Source: Natronosalvus hydrolyticus (GTDB taxonomy: Archaea; Halobacteriota; Halobacteria; Halobacteriales; Natrialbaceae). From it: a stretch of 64,000 nucleotides of DNA. Of this stretch, positions 52,483 through 62,145 are shown in pieces. The position numbers and the translations under genes were made by a program. The stretch spans positions 1-64,000 of the forward strand of contig JAOPJZ010000015.1 in assembly GCA_025517525.1 (NCBI GenBank), read 5' to 3'. The notes beneath the pieces were generated by a model. The model did no database searches, had not been told where the DNA came from, and was given only the letters and a program-made list of their open reading frames with translations. Numbering within the stretch: position 1 is the first letter of the stretch; every line of letters begins with the position of its first letter.

Positions 52483-53571
52483 TCAGAGGGAGAGTTCACC
52501 ATCGACGATAGCCGTCGCGACCATCGCCATGTACTCGATGTGTGGTTCCCAGTCGGAGTCGCAACCGGCCTCAACGTCGTGTCGGTGGAGGTCTACCCAG
52601 ACCGTCGCCAGCATGAACGCCGCGTGTGCCCGATAGAACCGCTCGTGTTCGAACGCGTAACCAGTTCGTTGTTCGTAGCGGGACACGAGCTCCTGACGGG
52701 TCGGACTCCCCGGTTCCGCGGTAAACGGGGCCAGCCCGCGTTCGTTCGTCTCTCGCAGTTGTTCGAGGGCGTCGCTGCCGGCGTATTTCGACTCGAGGGA
52801 ATCGAGGCACGGCGTGGGGTCACCTTCGTCTCGCCAGCGCAGCAGGAGGTAGCCGAGTTCGGTCAGCGGATCGCCGAGCATCGCCGTCTCCCAGTCGAGC
52901 ACGCCCGTAATCGTGGGCTCGTCATCGGCAAAGAGCAGATTTCCGGGTCGGTAATCGCCGTGAACCAGCGTCGTCCGTACTGTCGTGGGAGCGTTGTCCT
53001 CGAGCCACGTCCCAACGTCCCTGAGACGTGGAAACGCCCGTCCCGTTACTGTCGCCGCCGTCTCGAGGCGGTCTTTCGCGATGGCGACCTGCTCGAGCGG
53101 TGTCTGCCGTTCACAGACGTCGTCGAAGGGGGCGGTCGAAAGGGTATGTATTGCCGCCAGCCTATCGACGACGCCATGGGCGAGCGTTCGTCGTGCGGTC
53201 GGATTGCAGAACCGTTGGGGGTGGTCACTCCCGAGCGGGATGGGCGCTCCCTCGAGGTACTCCATCAGGAACCATTCTCCGTCGAAAACGGTCGTGTCGG
53301 TGCAATAGTGGATCGGCTCGGGAGTTGGAACTGAGGTCTCCGCCAGTTGCGAGAGGAGTCGATACTCCGCGCGCAACCCGTTGAACAGGTCACTCTCCCG
53401 GAGTTTGTTCGGTCGTCGCAGAACGTAAGCGTTCGATTCGGCCGGGGTCGACACGCTACAAAGCACGTTGAGCCCGTCGGCCATCACCTCGATTCCGGCC
53501 ACGGAAATCCCCTGGCGCTCGAGGTACTCCTCGAGTCGGTCGATTGTGACCGCTGACTCATTTGCCGTCAT
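52483..53571 (-). CDS. Phosphotransferase-family (APH-like) protein
   Basis: A 362-residue kinase-like protein of the aminoglycoside phosphotransferase/ACAD10 group. The catalytic loop VHGDYRPGNLLF (about 200-211) and the DFG-like Mg site VLDWETAML (about 221-229) are intact. Substrate is probably a small metabolite such as an acyl-CoA-related or choline-like compound, unproven. The ATG at 53571 (MTANESAVTI) is preferred over a 55-codon extension. It is convergent with moaC, 20 bp apart. Confidence 0.84.
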   Translation of the reverse strand: MTANESAVTIDRLEEYLERQGISVAGIEVMADGLNVLCSVSTPAESNAYVLRRPNKLRESDLFNGLRAEYRLLSQLAETSVPTPEPIHYCTDTTVFDGEWFLMEYLEGAPIPLGSDHPQRFCNPTARRTLAHGVVDRLAAIHTLSTAPFDDVCERQTPLEQVAIAKDRLETAATVTGRAFPRLRDVGTWLEDNAPTTVRTTLVHGDYRPGNLLFADDEPTITGVLDWETAMLGDPLTELGYLLLRWRDEGDPTPCLDSLESKYAGSDALEQLRETNERGLAPFTAEPGSPTRQELVSRYEQRTGYAFEHERFYRAHAAFMLATVWVDLHRHDVEAGCDSDWEPHIEYMAMVATAIVDGELSL

Positions 53572-53839
53572 ATTCGGACCCACTCGCTCACGCACAAAAA
53601 GCCGTGGTTGAGTGTGTGATTCTCTCACGCGGCTCGAACCATAGACGTCTACCCGAACCACCCCACTGATCGAGACCATCTGCAGGTCCGTTATGGACCA
53701 CTTACCGTTCGTTCGAGGCGGTACAGGGACAGGCAACGTTGATACTCGAGTGCGCGTCGACGGGTGGAACCGCTCGCCTACGAGGTGACAAGTCTGGGCA
53801 TAACAATCTCCCTCTCACGTGGTATTCGTTTTCGGCGCA

Positions 53840-55159
53840 ATGAAGCGACGAATCTATCTTGCTACGGCAGGCGCACTGGCCCTCGGCGGCTGTATGGGTT
53901 TCGGCGAGACCGACGGTCCAGGCGACGACGCAGCAAACGAGTCCACAGGTAACGGCAACGATGACAACGGCACCGGGAACGGCACCGGAAACGGGACCGG
54001 TGACGGCAACGGTGACGGCAATGGTGACGAAAACGGCGATGAGAACGGCGACGAAAACGGCAACGACGACCCCCTCGAGGCCGAAACGTTCGACGATTTC
54101 GAAAGCCTCGACGACTGGCGAACGATTTCCGGATCCGTCCGTGCGTACGACGGCTACAGCGTGGTCGGCTCCCAATCGGTCCTGCTCGAGGCCGACGAAT
54201 CCGACGACCAGGTCCGGATGGTTCGCGAACTCGAGGAGCCACTCGACTGCAGCGAGGTCGTCCCCGGCCTCGCCGTGGCTTCACACGGGACGGCGAACGT
54301 CGGTATCCAACTGTACGACGAGACCCGGAGCAAGGTGGTCTATCGACAGCGAACCCACGGGATGTCGATTCGTCACGTCCCCTTCGGCGTCGAGTACATC
54401 GAAGGCACACCCGACCTGACCGAAGTCACGGAGATTCACATCTCCATCTGGGCGGGTGAGGGAACGGCCCAGGGCTGGGTCGACGATTTACACTTCGTCC
54501 CCAAATCCACTGGCAAAGTTCTCCTCACCTTCGACGGAGCGTACGAATCACACTACGAAGAGGCCATGCCTCTGCTCGAGGAGTACGGCTATCCGGCCAC
54601 GGCGTTCGTCCCGACGGGTCGTCTTCGCGAGGAGGCCAGTCACGACGGCAGCCGACTCACCTACGACCAGGTCGCCGACCTCCACGACGCCGGCTGGACG
54701 ATCAGTAGTAACGGTGCCCACGCCAACAACCTGACCACACTCGGTGGTGACCGAACGCCCTCGAGCGAAATCACTGAAGCCGTCGGCTGGCTCGAGGAAC
54801 ACGGCTACGGCGACGGGGCTGCCTTCATGGCCTATCCTGGCGGCTACTACGACGATGACGTCCTCGAGATTGCGGCTGATGCACATACGCTGGCGTTCGC
54901 CGGGGGCTATCCGGGCCACGGCTACGTGAAAAACCCGGCGCTGTGCTCACGTCGCTTGCAGCCCGATCTGGATCAGGCTCGCCACGCGCTCGACGTTACG
55001 GCCGAACTCGGCGGCGTCACGACGCTGGCCTTTTTCAACGTCGACTCGGATTCAGACGTCGACCTCGAGGACACGCTCTCGTATCTGGCTGATCTCGAGG
55101 CGGCGGGCGATCTCGAGGTCGTTACGCCCCAGACGATTGCAGACGAACAGTTGCTCTGA
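53840..55159 (+). CDS. Lipoprotein with divergent polysaccharide-deacetylase (NodB) domain
   Basis: A 439-residue exported protein. The N-terminus MKRRIYLATAGALALGGCMG has a twin-arginine-like KRR and lipobox LGGC with lipid-modified Cys18. A long Gly/Asn/Asp-rich linker (about 25-82) is followed by a beta domain (about 85-225) and a NodB-like domain (about 230-439). Its motif 1 is TFDGAYE, where active enzymes have TFDDG; motif 2, SNGAHANNL, has one histidine where two are usual. The metal site therefore seems reduced. It may bind rather than deacetylate surface glycans. The start at 53840 is set by the signal peptide. Confidence 0.85.
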   Translation: MKRRIYLATAGALALGGCMGFGETDGPGDDAANESTGNGNDDNGTGNGTGNGTGDGNGDGNGDENGDENGDENGNDDPLEAETFDDFESLDDWRTISGSVRAYDGYSVVGSQSVLLEADESDDQVRMVRELEEPLDCSEVVPGLAVASHGTANVGIQLYDETRSKVVYRQRTHGMSIRHVPFGVEYIEGTPDLTEVTEIHISIWAGEGTAQGWVDDLHFVPKSTGKVLLTFDGAYESHYEEAMPLLEEYGYPATAFVPTGRLREEASHDGSRLTYDQVADLHDAGWTISSNGAHANNLTTLGGDRTPSSEITEAVGWLEEHGYGDGAAFMAYPGGYYDDDVLEIAADAHTLAFAGGYPGHGYVKNPALCSRRLQPDLDQARHALDVTAELGGVTTLAFFNVDSDSDVDLEDTLSYLADLEAAGDLEVVTPQTIADEQLL

Positions 55160-55268
55160 TCGGCGTTGGGAGCGAAACGGGTGCGGGGAGGGGTTCGATT
55201 TTCGGATGCGGTATGGTGACGGGTGGGGGAGTCGCCCGATACGGAGGGGCTGTATCCATCCGTGAGTC

Positions 55269-56090
55269 TCACTCGAGATTCAGCCGTCGATAGTCGGGGA
55301 GGGTGTCGTCTTGCATCACGGCTCCGCGGCCACCGTCGACCAGCAGCGTCGACCCCGTAATGAACGCCGCGTCGTCGCTTGCGAGGAACGCGACGACTCC
55401 GGCGACGTCGGCAGGCGTACCGATGCGCCCGACCGGATGAATCGATTCGACCTCCTCGAGACGGCCGTCGGGCAACTCTTCTCGCGTCCGTTCGATCTCG
55501 ATCCAGCCGGGTGCGACCGTGTTCGTCCGAATCGATGGGCCGAGATCGAGCGCCATGGCACGGGTCATTCCGTTGATACCGGCTTTGACGGCGTTGTAGG
55601 GGAACAGCCCCGGCATCGTCGACTCGGCGTGATTCGAGGAGATGTTGATGATCGACCCCTCGTCCATGTACTCGAGGGCGGCTTTCGCCGCGAGCCAGTA
55701 GGCTCGGAAATCGGTCTCGAGGACAAACGCCCAGTCGTCCATCGACGCCTCGTCGACGGGTGTCTCGGTCTGGACGCCCGCGTTGTTCACCAGGACGTCG
55801 ACGCTTCCGTAGGTTTCGGCGGTGGCTTCGGCGAGCGCCGAAATGTCGTCTGGCTCTCGCATATCGGCCTCGACGAAGACGGCCTCGGCGTCGTCAGCTT
55901 CGATAGCGTCGACGACGGCTTTCCCGGCTTCGGCGGTGCGTCCCGAAACGACGACGTTCGCGCCTTCGGCGGCGAGTCGGGCGGCGATACCGGCACCGAT
56001 GCCGCGCGTCGACCCCGTCACGATAGCGGTCTGCCCGTCGAATCGACCCTTGACGGCGTTTGCGGTAGGAGACTCGAGGCGTTCGGTCAT
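55269..56090 (-). CDS. SDR-family oxidoreductase, candidate sugar dehydrogenase
   Basis: A 273-residue classical short-chain dehydrogenase. The cofactor motif TGSTRGIGAGIA lies near residue 24, NNAG near residue 101, and the catalytic Ser...Tyr-xxx-Lys appears as SSNHAES...FPYNAVKAG. It is the last gene of the sugar operon (61862 leftward), after the dehydratase with a 187-bp gap. It probably oxidises the imported sugar to a lactone or acts on a keto-acid intermediate. Substrate is inferred only. Confidence 0.85.
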   Translation of the reverse strand: MTERLESPTANAVKGRFDGQTAIVTGSTRGIGAGIAARLAAEGANVVVSGRTAEAGKAVVDAIEADDAEAVFVEADMREPDDISALAEATAETYGSVDVLVNNAGVQTETPVDEASMDDWAFVLETDFRAYWLAAKAALEYMDEGSIINISSNHAESTMPGLFPYNAVKAGINGMTRAMALDLGPSIRTNTVAPGWIEIERTREELPDGRLEEVESIHPVGRIGTPADVAGVVAFLASDDAAFITGSTLLVDGGRGAVMQDDTLPDYRRLNLE

Positions 56091-56277
56091 CGTTTTCCCT
56101 CGACGTTCTCAGCGACGGTCCCCTCGAGATTTCCAGCGGCGCTCGAGGGAGAACCGGTTTCTCGAGCATGTTGGCGCGTTTTTGTGGAACGCCGTTGCCC
56201 CCGCCTTCGGCGGTCACTGCTTCGGTCTCCCGACGGCAGTTCGTACGACCCTCGAGCGAGGCGTGGCACCGTCATGA

Positions 56278-57426
56278 TTACCACTCGGCGACGCTGCCGT
56301 CGTCGTGTCGCCAGATCGGGTTGTGCCAGTCGACGCCACCGGTCTGCTCGCGGACGTAGGACTCGTCGATTTCGATGCCGAGTCCGGGACCATCCGGCAG
56401 GTCGACGTAGCCGTCGCGGTACTCGAACACCGAGGGGTCGACCAGGTAATCGAGGACGTCGCTCGTCTCGTTGTAGTGGATATCCAGACTCTGTTCCTGG
56501 ATCAGCGTGTTTGGTGAACAGGCGTCGACCTGGATACAGGAGGCGAGTGCGATGGGGCCGAGCGGGCAGTGGGGGGCCACCGATACGTCGTAGGCTTCGG
56601 CCATCGCGGCGATCTTTTTGACCTCCGTGATGCCACCGGCGTGTGAGAGGTCCGGCTGGATGACGTCGACCGCGTTCTCCTCGAAAATCTGTTTGAAATC
56701 CCATCGGGAGTACATTCGCTCGCCGGTGGCGATTGGGGTTGTCGTCGATGCCCGAATATCTGCCAGCGCGTCGTTGTGCTGGGGCAAGACGGGTTCTTCG
56801 ATGAACATCGGATCGTACGGCTCGAGCGCCGTCGCGAGACGCCTGACCATCGGTTTGGAGACGCGCCCGTGGAAGTCGACCCCGATGTCGACTTCGTCGC
56901 CGACGGCGTCTCTGACGGCGGCGATTCGGTCCACCGCGTCCGAAACCGCGCGGGGATTGTCCACGGGTCGGAACTCGGGCGTGGCGTTCATTTTGAGCGC
57001 GGTAAACCCTTCGTCGACTTTCTCGCTGGCGGCATCGCCAACGTCTTGTGGCCGGTCGCCGCCGATCCACTGGTAGACGCGGACGCGGTTTCTGGCGCGA
57101 CCGCCGAGCAGTTCGTAGACGGGGGCATCGAAGTGTTTTCCCTTGATATCCCACAGCGCCTGATCGACGCCGGCGATGGCCGACATGAGGACGGGTCCGC
57201 CGCGATAGAATCCGCCGCGATACATCGCTTGCCAGTGGTCTTCGATTCGGCTGGGGTCTTCGCCCAGCAGGTAGTTGTCGAGCAGTTCTTCGACGGCCGT
57301 GCGAACGGTCTTGGCCCGTCCCTCGACGACCGGCTCGCCCCAGCCGACGGTGCCGTCGCTGGTCGTCAGCTTGAGAAAGAGCCATCGTGGGGGGACTTCG
57401 AACAGTTCGTAATCAGTGATTCGCAT
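56278..57426 (-). CDS. dgoD: Galactonate-dehydratase-type enolase-superfamily enzyme
   Basis: A 382-residue mandelate-racemase-type dehydratase, the same length as E. coli DgoD. The metal ligands are in VDFHGRVSK (D near 189), IEEPVLP (E near 216) and ATGERMYS (E near 242), and the catalytic His-Asp pair is in DLSHAGG and PHCPLG. The expected reaction is D-galactonate (or a related sugar acid) to the 2-keto-3-deoxy acid, a step of the DeLey-Doudoroff route used by haloarchaea. Its start directly abuts the ABC ATPase stop (0-bp gap), so they are co-transcribed. Exact sugar acid is unproven. Confidence 0.85.
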   Translation of the reverse strand: MRITDYELFEVPPRWLFLKLTTSDGTVGWGEPVVEGRAKTVRTAVEELLDNYLLGEDPSRIEDHWQAMYRGGFYRGGPVLMSAIAGVDQALWDIKGKHFDAPVYELLGGRARNRVRVYQWIGGDRPQDVGDAASEKVDEGFTALKMNATPEFRPVDNPRAVSDAVDRIAAVRDAVGDEVDIGVDFHGRVSKPMVRRLATALEPYDPMFIEEPVLPQHNDALADIRASTTTPIATGERMYSRWDFKQIFEENAVDVIQPDLSHAGGITEVKKIAAMAEAYDVSVAPHCPLGPIALASCIQVDACSPNTLIQEQSLDIHYNETSDVLDYLVDPSVFEYRDGYVDLPDGPGLGIEIDESYVREQTGGVDWHNPIWRHDDGSVAEW

Positions 57427-58548
57427 TCAGGTAGATACCTCCGTGTGGATGTTGTCGGGTGACTCGTCGGTTTTCGTCTTCAGTGCGTCGCCGGTCTCGG
57501 CGTCGAACAGGTATAGCGCGGCCTCGTCGAACGCGAAGGCGACCTCCTCACCGGCGGTCGGTCGCTGGGTCGGACTGATTCGCGCCGTCATCTCGATGTG
57601 CTCGAGTTCCATGTAACAGAAGTTCTCGTTGCCCATCGGCTCGACGACGGTCACTTCCGCACGGTTCGGGCCGCCGTCGACCAGTCGAATGTCTTCGGGG
57701 CGGATACCCACGCGGACCCGGTCGTGCCCTTCGACGGGTGAGGCGTTTCCGAGATCGTACTTAAATCCGCCCGGCCCGAGCAGCGTCGACCCGTCGACGT
57801 CGGCCGAGAGCAGGTTGATGCTGGGCGACCCGATGAAGTCGGCGACGAACTCGTTTACCGGCTGCCGGTAGACCTCTTCCGGCGGCCCGACCTGCTGGAG
57901 GATGCCCTTGTCCATGACGGCGATTCTGTCGCCCATCGCCATCGCCTCGGTCTGGTCGTGGGTGACGTACACCGTCGTCACGTCCAGATTCTGCTGGAGT
58001 TCCTGTAACTCGGTGCGCATATCAGAACGCAGTTTCGCGTCGAGGTTGCTCAGGGGCTCGTCCATCAGGAACACTTCCGGTTTGCGAACGATTGCCCGAC
58101 CGAGTGCGACCCGCTGTTGCTGGCCGCCCGAGAGCTCTTTTGGCTTGTCACCGAGCAGCTCGCTAATGCCGAGCATTTCGGCGACCGACTCAACCTGGTC
58201 GTTGATCTCGCTCGAGGAGAGTTTCGACGAGAGTTTGAGCCCGAAGCCGATGTTCTGTCGGACGGTCATATGCGGGTACAGCGCGTAGTTCTGAAACACC
58301 ATTGCGACGTCTCGCTCGCTGGCGCTGTAGGTGGTGACGTCGGTGTCCCCGAACTCGAGGCGGCCTTCGGTGATGTCTTCGAGGCCGGCGATACACCGGA
58401 GCGTGGTGGATTTTCCACAGCCCGAGGGGCCGACGAGGACGAGGAACTCGCCGTCGTCGACGGTGAGGTTGCAGTCCTCGACGGCGACGACTGCCTCGCC
58501 ATCGGGATCGTACACTTTGGTGAGGTCGGTGAGCGTTATGCGTGCCAT
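57427..58548 (-). CDS. Sugar ABC transporter ATP-binding protein (MsmX/UgpC-like)
   Basis: The ATPase of the sugar importer, 373 residues. Walker A GPSGCGKSTT (about 39-48), the signature LSGGQQQRVALGRAIV (about 135-150) and Walker B VFLMDEPLSNLDAKL (about 155-169) are intact, and the C-terminal TOBE-like regulatory domain (about 245-373) is present. The ATG at 58548 (MARITLTDLTKVYDP) is fixed by the Walker A spacing, since the longer frame upstream reads into the permease gene. It stands between the permease genes and dgoD. Confidence 0.92.
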   Translation of the reverse strand: MARITLTDLTKVYDPDGEAVVAVEDCNLTVDDGEFLVLVGPSGCGKSTTLRCIAGLEDITEGRLEFGDTDVTTYSASERDVAMVFQNYALYPHMTVRQNIGFGLKLSSKLSSSEINDQVESVAEMLGISELLGDKPKELSGGQQQRVALGRAIVRKPEVFLMDEPLSNLDAKLRSDMRTELQELQQNLDVTTVYVTHDQTEAMAMGDRIAVMDKGILQQVGPPEEVYRQPVNEFVADFIGSPSINLLSADVDGSTLLGPGGFKYDLGNASPVEGHDRVRVGIRPEDIRLVDGGPNRAEVTVVEPMGNENFCYMELEHIEMTARISPTQRPTAGEEVAFAFDEAALYLFDAETGDALKTKTDESPDNIHTEVST

Positions 58549-58612
58549 GGTTCTCGGTCGTGGGATGGGTTCGTGTCGTGTGTTCGTGTCGGTGTGCTGT
58601 GTGCGTACATGG

Positions 58613-59449
58613 TTACTCTTTGAGCGATCCGGCCAGGATGCCGCTGACGAACTGTTTCTGGAGCACCAGGAACAGGATTGCCAGCGGGATGATCGCGAGG
58701 CTCGTCGCGACCATGATCTGGTCGTAGTACACCCGCTGGGTCCCCTCGAGTCCGGAGAGGGCCACGGGGATGGTGTAGTTCGCCGACGTCTCGAGGATGA
58801 CCAGCGGGTAGAGGAACAGGTCCCACTGGAACAGGAACAGGATGATGGCGAGTGCGGCGATCGAAGAGCGCATCGCCGGGAGCGCGATCCGGTAGAATAT
58901 CTGGAACTCCGTCGCGCCATCCATCCGTGCGGACTCGAGCAAGGCGTCGGGGATGGATTTCATGTTCTGTCGCATGAGGAAGATACCGATGGGGTTCGCC
59001 AGCCACGGGATGATGATGGCTCTGAAGGTATCAGTCCAGTCGATCTGGGACATCATCAAGAACAGGGGGATGACCAGCAACTGGATGGGCAACACGAGCG
59101 TCGCCAGGATGAGATAGAAGATCGGCTCTTTGAACCGGAACTCGTACTTCGCGAACGCGAAGCCGGCCATCGAGCACAGCAAGATCGAGAGGACGGTGTA
59201 GACGACGGCGATGAACACGCTGTTCCAGATCGAGCGGACGAAGTCCGTCCGTTCCTGGAGTGCAGCGAAGTTCTCGAAGAAAGCCGTTCCGGGGTACAGC
59301 CGTGGGGGGAACTGGATGAACTGCTCCTGTGGGAGCGTCGCGGCGACGATCATCCAGTACAGCGGGACGAGCATCACGAGCGTCATCACGAGGATGAACA
59401 CATAGGTCGTGAACTGCCAGACGGCGTCCTTGCGGCGCTGTTCGCGCAT
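58613..59449 (-). CDS. Sugar ABC transporter permease (MalG-like)
   Basis: A 278-residue inner-membrane permease with six helices and the EAA-type motif SARMDGATEFQIFYRIALPAM (about 186-206), the contact for the ATPase. Its ATG overlaps the stop of the other permease gene by one base (TGATG), showing tight coupling. It forms the transmembrane pore with the MalF-like protein. Confidence 0.92.
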   Translation of the reverse strand: MREQRRKDAVWQFTTYVFILVMTLVMLVPLYWMIVAATLPQEQFIQFPPRLYPGTAFFENFAALQERTDFVRSIWNSVFIAVVYTVLSILLCSMAGFAFAKYEFRFKEPIFYLILATLVLPIQLLVIPLFLMMSQIDWTDTFRAIIIPWLANPIGIFLMRQNMKSIPDALLESARMDGATEFQIFYRIALPAMRSSIAALAIILFLFQWDLFLYPLVILETSANYTIPVALSGLEGTQRVYYDQIMVATSLAIIPLAILFLVLQKQFVSGILAGSLKE

Positions 59450-60477
59450 CAGTCGTCACCTCCGATCTTGATCTGGATGATGGAGATGACGCTGACGATG
59501 GCCACGAAGACGACCGTTAGCGCACTCGCGTAGCCGAGGTTCCAGTTCTGGAAGGCTTCGCGATAGATGTACTGGACGATGGTGATCGTCGCGTTCGTCG
59601 GGCCACCATCGGTGATGACGTAGGGCTCGGCGAACAGTTTGAACGTGCCGATGGTCGAGAGGACGACGACGAACAACAGCACAGGTTTCAGCTGTGGCAA
59701 AGTCACGTACCGGAACTTCTCCCAGCGACTGGCGCCATCGATTTCGGCGGCTTCGTACAGCTGTTGGGGGATGTTTTGCAGTCCTGCCAGCAGGATGATC
59801 ATGTTGTAACCGGTCCAGCGCCAGGTGACCGCAGCGATGATCGTCTTCCGTGCCCAGAACTCGTCTCTGAGCCAGGCGATCGGTTCGACGCCGACCGATG
59901 ACAGCAGGTAGTTGATGAAGCCGAATTGCTCGTTAAACAGGAGCAAAAAGACCGTCGAGTAGGCGACGATGTTTGCCGAGACCGGAATCGCGATCGCCGT
60001 CCGGAAGAAGCCTTTGAACCGGACGAACGATGCGTTGAGCGCGATTGCCAGCGCCAGTGCGAGTCCGATCATGATCGGCACCTGAATCAGCAGGATGTAC
60101 GTCGTGTTGAACATCGACTGCCAGAACAGGCTGTCGCCGGCCATGTGGGCGTAATTCCCGAATCCGACAAACTGCAACTCGGCGATTTGTGGGACATCGA
60201 TGAATATTGGCCCGATATCGATCCAGAACAGGCTGTCACTACTGACGCTCTGGTACTCGAAAAACGAAAGGTACACCGTGTAGACGATTGGAAACGCCAG
60301 AAACAGCCCGAACAGGAGGAAAAACGGCGAAATGAACACGTAGGCGATCGACTCGATCTGGGGCATCCGCTCGGTGTAGCTCTGCCTGGCGAATCGAATC
60401 CGATCCCAGAGTCGCAAGCGAAGCGGGTCGCCGTCGCTCGAGACGGGCGTCTCCTCGTCAGAATGCTGTGTTGACAT
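59449..60477 (-). CDS. Sugar ABC transporter permease (MalF-like)
   Basis: A 342-residue permease with a cytoplasmic N-terminal 40-residue extension and six helices. The EAA motif is EAAEIDGASRWEKFRYVTLPQL (near 240-260). It starts at ATG 60477, 20 bp after the substrate-binding protein stop. Confidence 0.92.
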   Translation of the reverse strand: MSTQHSDEETPVSSDGDPLRLRLWDRIRFARQSYTERMPQIESIAYVFISPFFLLFGLFLAFPIVYTVYLSFFEYQSVSSDSLFWIDIGPIFIDVPQIAELQFVGFGNYAHMAGDSLFWQSMFNTTYILLIQVPIMIGLALALAIALNASFVRFKGFFRTAIAIPVSANIVAYSTVFLLLFNEQFGFINYLLSSVGVEPIAWLRDEFWARKTIIAAVTWRWTGYNMIILLAGLQNIPQQLYEAAEIDGASRWEKFRYVTLPQLKPVLLFVVVLSTIGTFKLFAEPYVITDGGPTNATITIVQYIYREAFQNWNLGYASALTVVFVAIVSVISIIQIKIGGDD

Positions 60478-60497
60478 GAAGGGTGATGGGGAAGGGT

Positions 60498-61862
60498 TCA
60501 GGCCAGATCGCGGCCGGTTCGTTCGGCGACGGTCTCTGCGGCGGCCACCACAGCGTCTTCTGGATCGAGGTCGTCACGGAGCATTCGTTCGAACTCCGTG
60601 TTAATAGCATCCGTGACTTCCGGCGTGTCTTCGGAGAACTGGTAGTCAGGAATGTCTTCGGCCACGTCTGCGAACACGCGTCGAGCTGCCTGTCCGCCGA
60701 AGAAATCGAGCTCTTCGTCGAAGGTATCGTCGTCGTAGGTCGTCTCGAGCGCCGGGAAGAGGCCGAACTCGTCGTACATGAGTAGCTGCATCTCCTCGGT
60801 GGCGAGGCTCCACTCAATATAGTCCCACGCGCGATTTCGCTCGGCGTCGTCGATCTGGTTCGGGATCATCAGACTCGAGCCGCCCCAGTTCGAGGCACGG
60901 GGTCCGCCGGGCTCGTGTGCGGGAATCTTGTAGACGCCCCAGTTGCCAGCCGTACTCGGCAGTTCGGCTCGAAGCGTGCCTTCCATCCACGCGGCGGAGG
61001 GTAGCGACGCGATGTCGCCGCTCTCGTACGCGCCGAACCAGGCGGTCGACCAGCCGTCGAGGTCGGCAGCGATGCCGGCATCGTACACTTCTTTAATCGT
61101 CTCGGCGATCATCACCGAGTCCTCGTTGTGGATGTTGACGGCACCGTCGTCGGTGAACGGGTTGTTCCCAAGCTGGCGGAACTGATAGCGCCAGACACCG
61201 TCGAGGTCGTCCACAGGAAGGTTCAACATCGAGACATCGTCTGGCAGTTTCTCTCCTTCCGCAATGAAGTCGTCCCAGGTTTCGATGGCATCGGCGTCGA
61301 GGCCGTGTTCGTCGTAGACATCGCGCCGGTAGTAGACGGCCGTGGGGCCGATGTCCCAGGGGAGTGCGTAAATCCCGTCGTCATCGCTCAGCGCGTCCCA
61401 GACGCCTGGCACGAAGTCGTCGTAAACGCCCGCTTCTTCGATCCGGTCGGAGATGTCGAGCACCGAGCCGGTATCGATGTAGGATGGTCCGTCGATCATC
61501 TCGAGCATCGAGACGTCGGGAGCGCCCGAGCCGCTGGCGAGACGCGTCTGCAGGTCGTCTTTCATTGCCTCCCGACCGAACTCTTCGATGTTCACCGTGG
61601 CGTCGTGTTCGGCGTTGTACTCCTCTGCGGTGAGTTGCAGCGAGCGGGCTGCAACGTCCCAACCCCAGCCGTCGATCTCGTCGGCCATCGGGGCGTCACC
61701 GTTGCCACCGTTGCCGTTACCGTTACCGCCGTTTCCACCATTGCCGCCGTTGCCGTCATCTTCTGAGTCGCCCGTTCCAATACATCCTGCGAGTGCGGCT
61801 GCACCGGCTGCCCCAGTGCCGATCATCATTCGTCGTCGACTGTAGTTGCTATTGCGTGGCAT
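60498..61862 (-). CDS. Sugar ABC transporter substrate-binding lipoprotein
   Basis: The extracellular receptor of the importer, 454 residues. Signal: MPRNSNYSRRRMMIGTGAAG with a twin-arginine-type SRRR motif and lipobox LAGC (Cys27), then a Gly/Asn linker (about 35-58) and an extracellular-solute-binding family 1 domain. This architecture is typical of haloarchaeal Tat lipoproteins. First gene of the operon; the promoter on the minus strand lies at 61899-61907. The ligand is not known; the dehydratase suggests galactose or another aldose/sugar acid. Confidence 0.92.
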   Translation of the reverse strand: MPRNSNYSRRRMMIGTGAAGAAALAGCIGTGDSEDDGNGGNGGNGGNGNGNGGNGDAPMADEIDGWGWDVAARSLQLTAEEYNAEHDATVNIEEFGREAMKDDLQTRLASGSGAPDVSMLEMIDGPSYIDTGSVLDISDRIEEAGVYDDFVPGVWDALSDDDGIYALPWDIGPTAVYYRRDVYDEHGLDADAIETWDDFIAEGEKLPDDVSMLNLPVDDLDGVWRYQFRQLGNNPFTDDGAVNIHNEDSVMIAETIKEVYDAGIAADLDGWSTAWFGAYESGDIASLPSAAWMEGTLRAELPSTAGNWGVYKIPAHEPGGPRASNWGGSSLMIPNQIDDAERNRAWDYIEWSLATEEMQLLMYDEFGLFPALETTYDDDTFDEELDFFGGQAARRVFADVAEDIPDYQFSEDTPEVTDAINTEFERMLRDDLDPEDAVVAAAETVAERTGRDLA

Positions 61863-62145
61863 TGTCCCACTGACTATTCTCACGGAATGGCGAGTACTAC
61901 TTAAATGCACCGGTCGAGTTCACGGTGAACGCTTCACGTCTATCATTTTCCGACTGTTCTGTAGAGGGAAACAGGGGCCTTTTATAAGTGAAAGCCCACC
62001 GACTTACACTAAATATAGGACATTATTACCGGCTTTCCCTTCGTTTAACAGAGAAAAACGTGTATAAATCCCCACTCGATTCATGCCGTTCAGCTATGGA
62101 GAACAAAGGTTTTGTAGATGGAGTACCGTACATCAGAGACGAACG
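61863..62145. promoter_or_regulatory. Divergent promoter region of the sugar operon and IclR gene
   Basis: A 283-bp gap without genes. Minus-strand TATA CATTTAAG (reverse complement of CTTAAATG, 61900-61907) stands 38 bp before the lipoprotein start; plus-strand TATA TGTATAAATC lies at 62061-62070, some 75 bp before the IclR start. AT-rich and without repeats. An operator for the IclR regulator is expected, but no clear palindrome was spotted. Confidence 0.55.
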
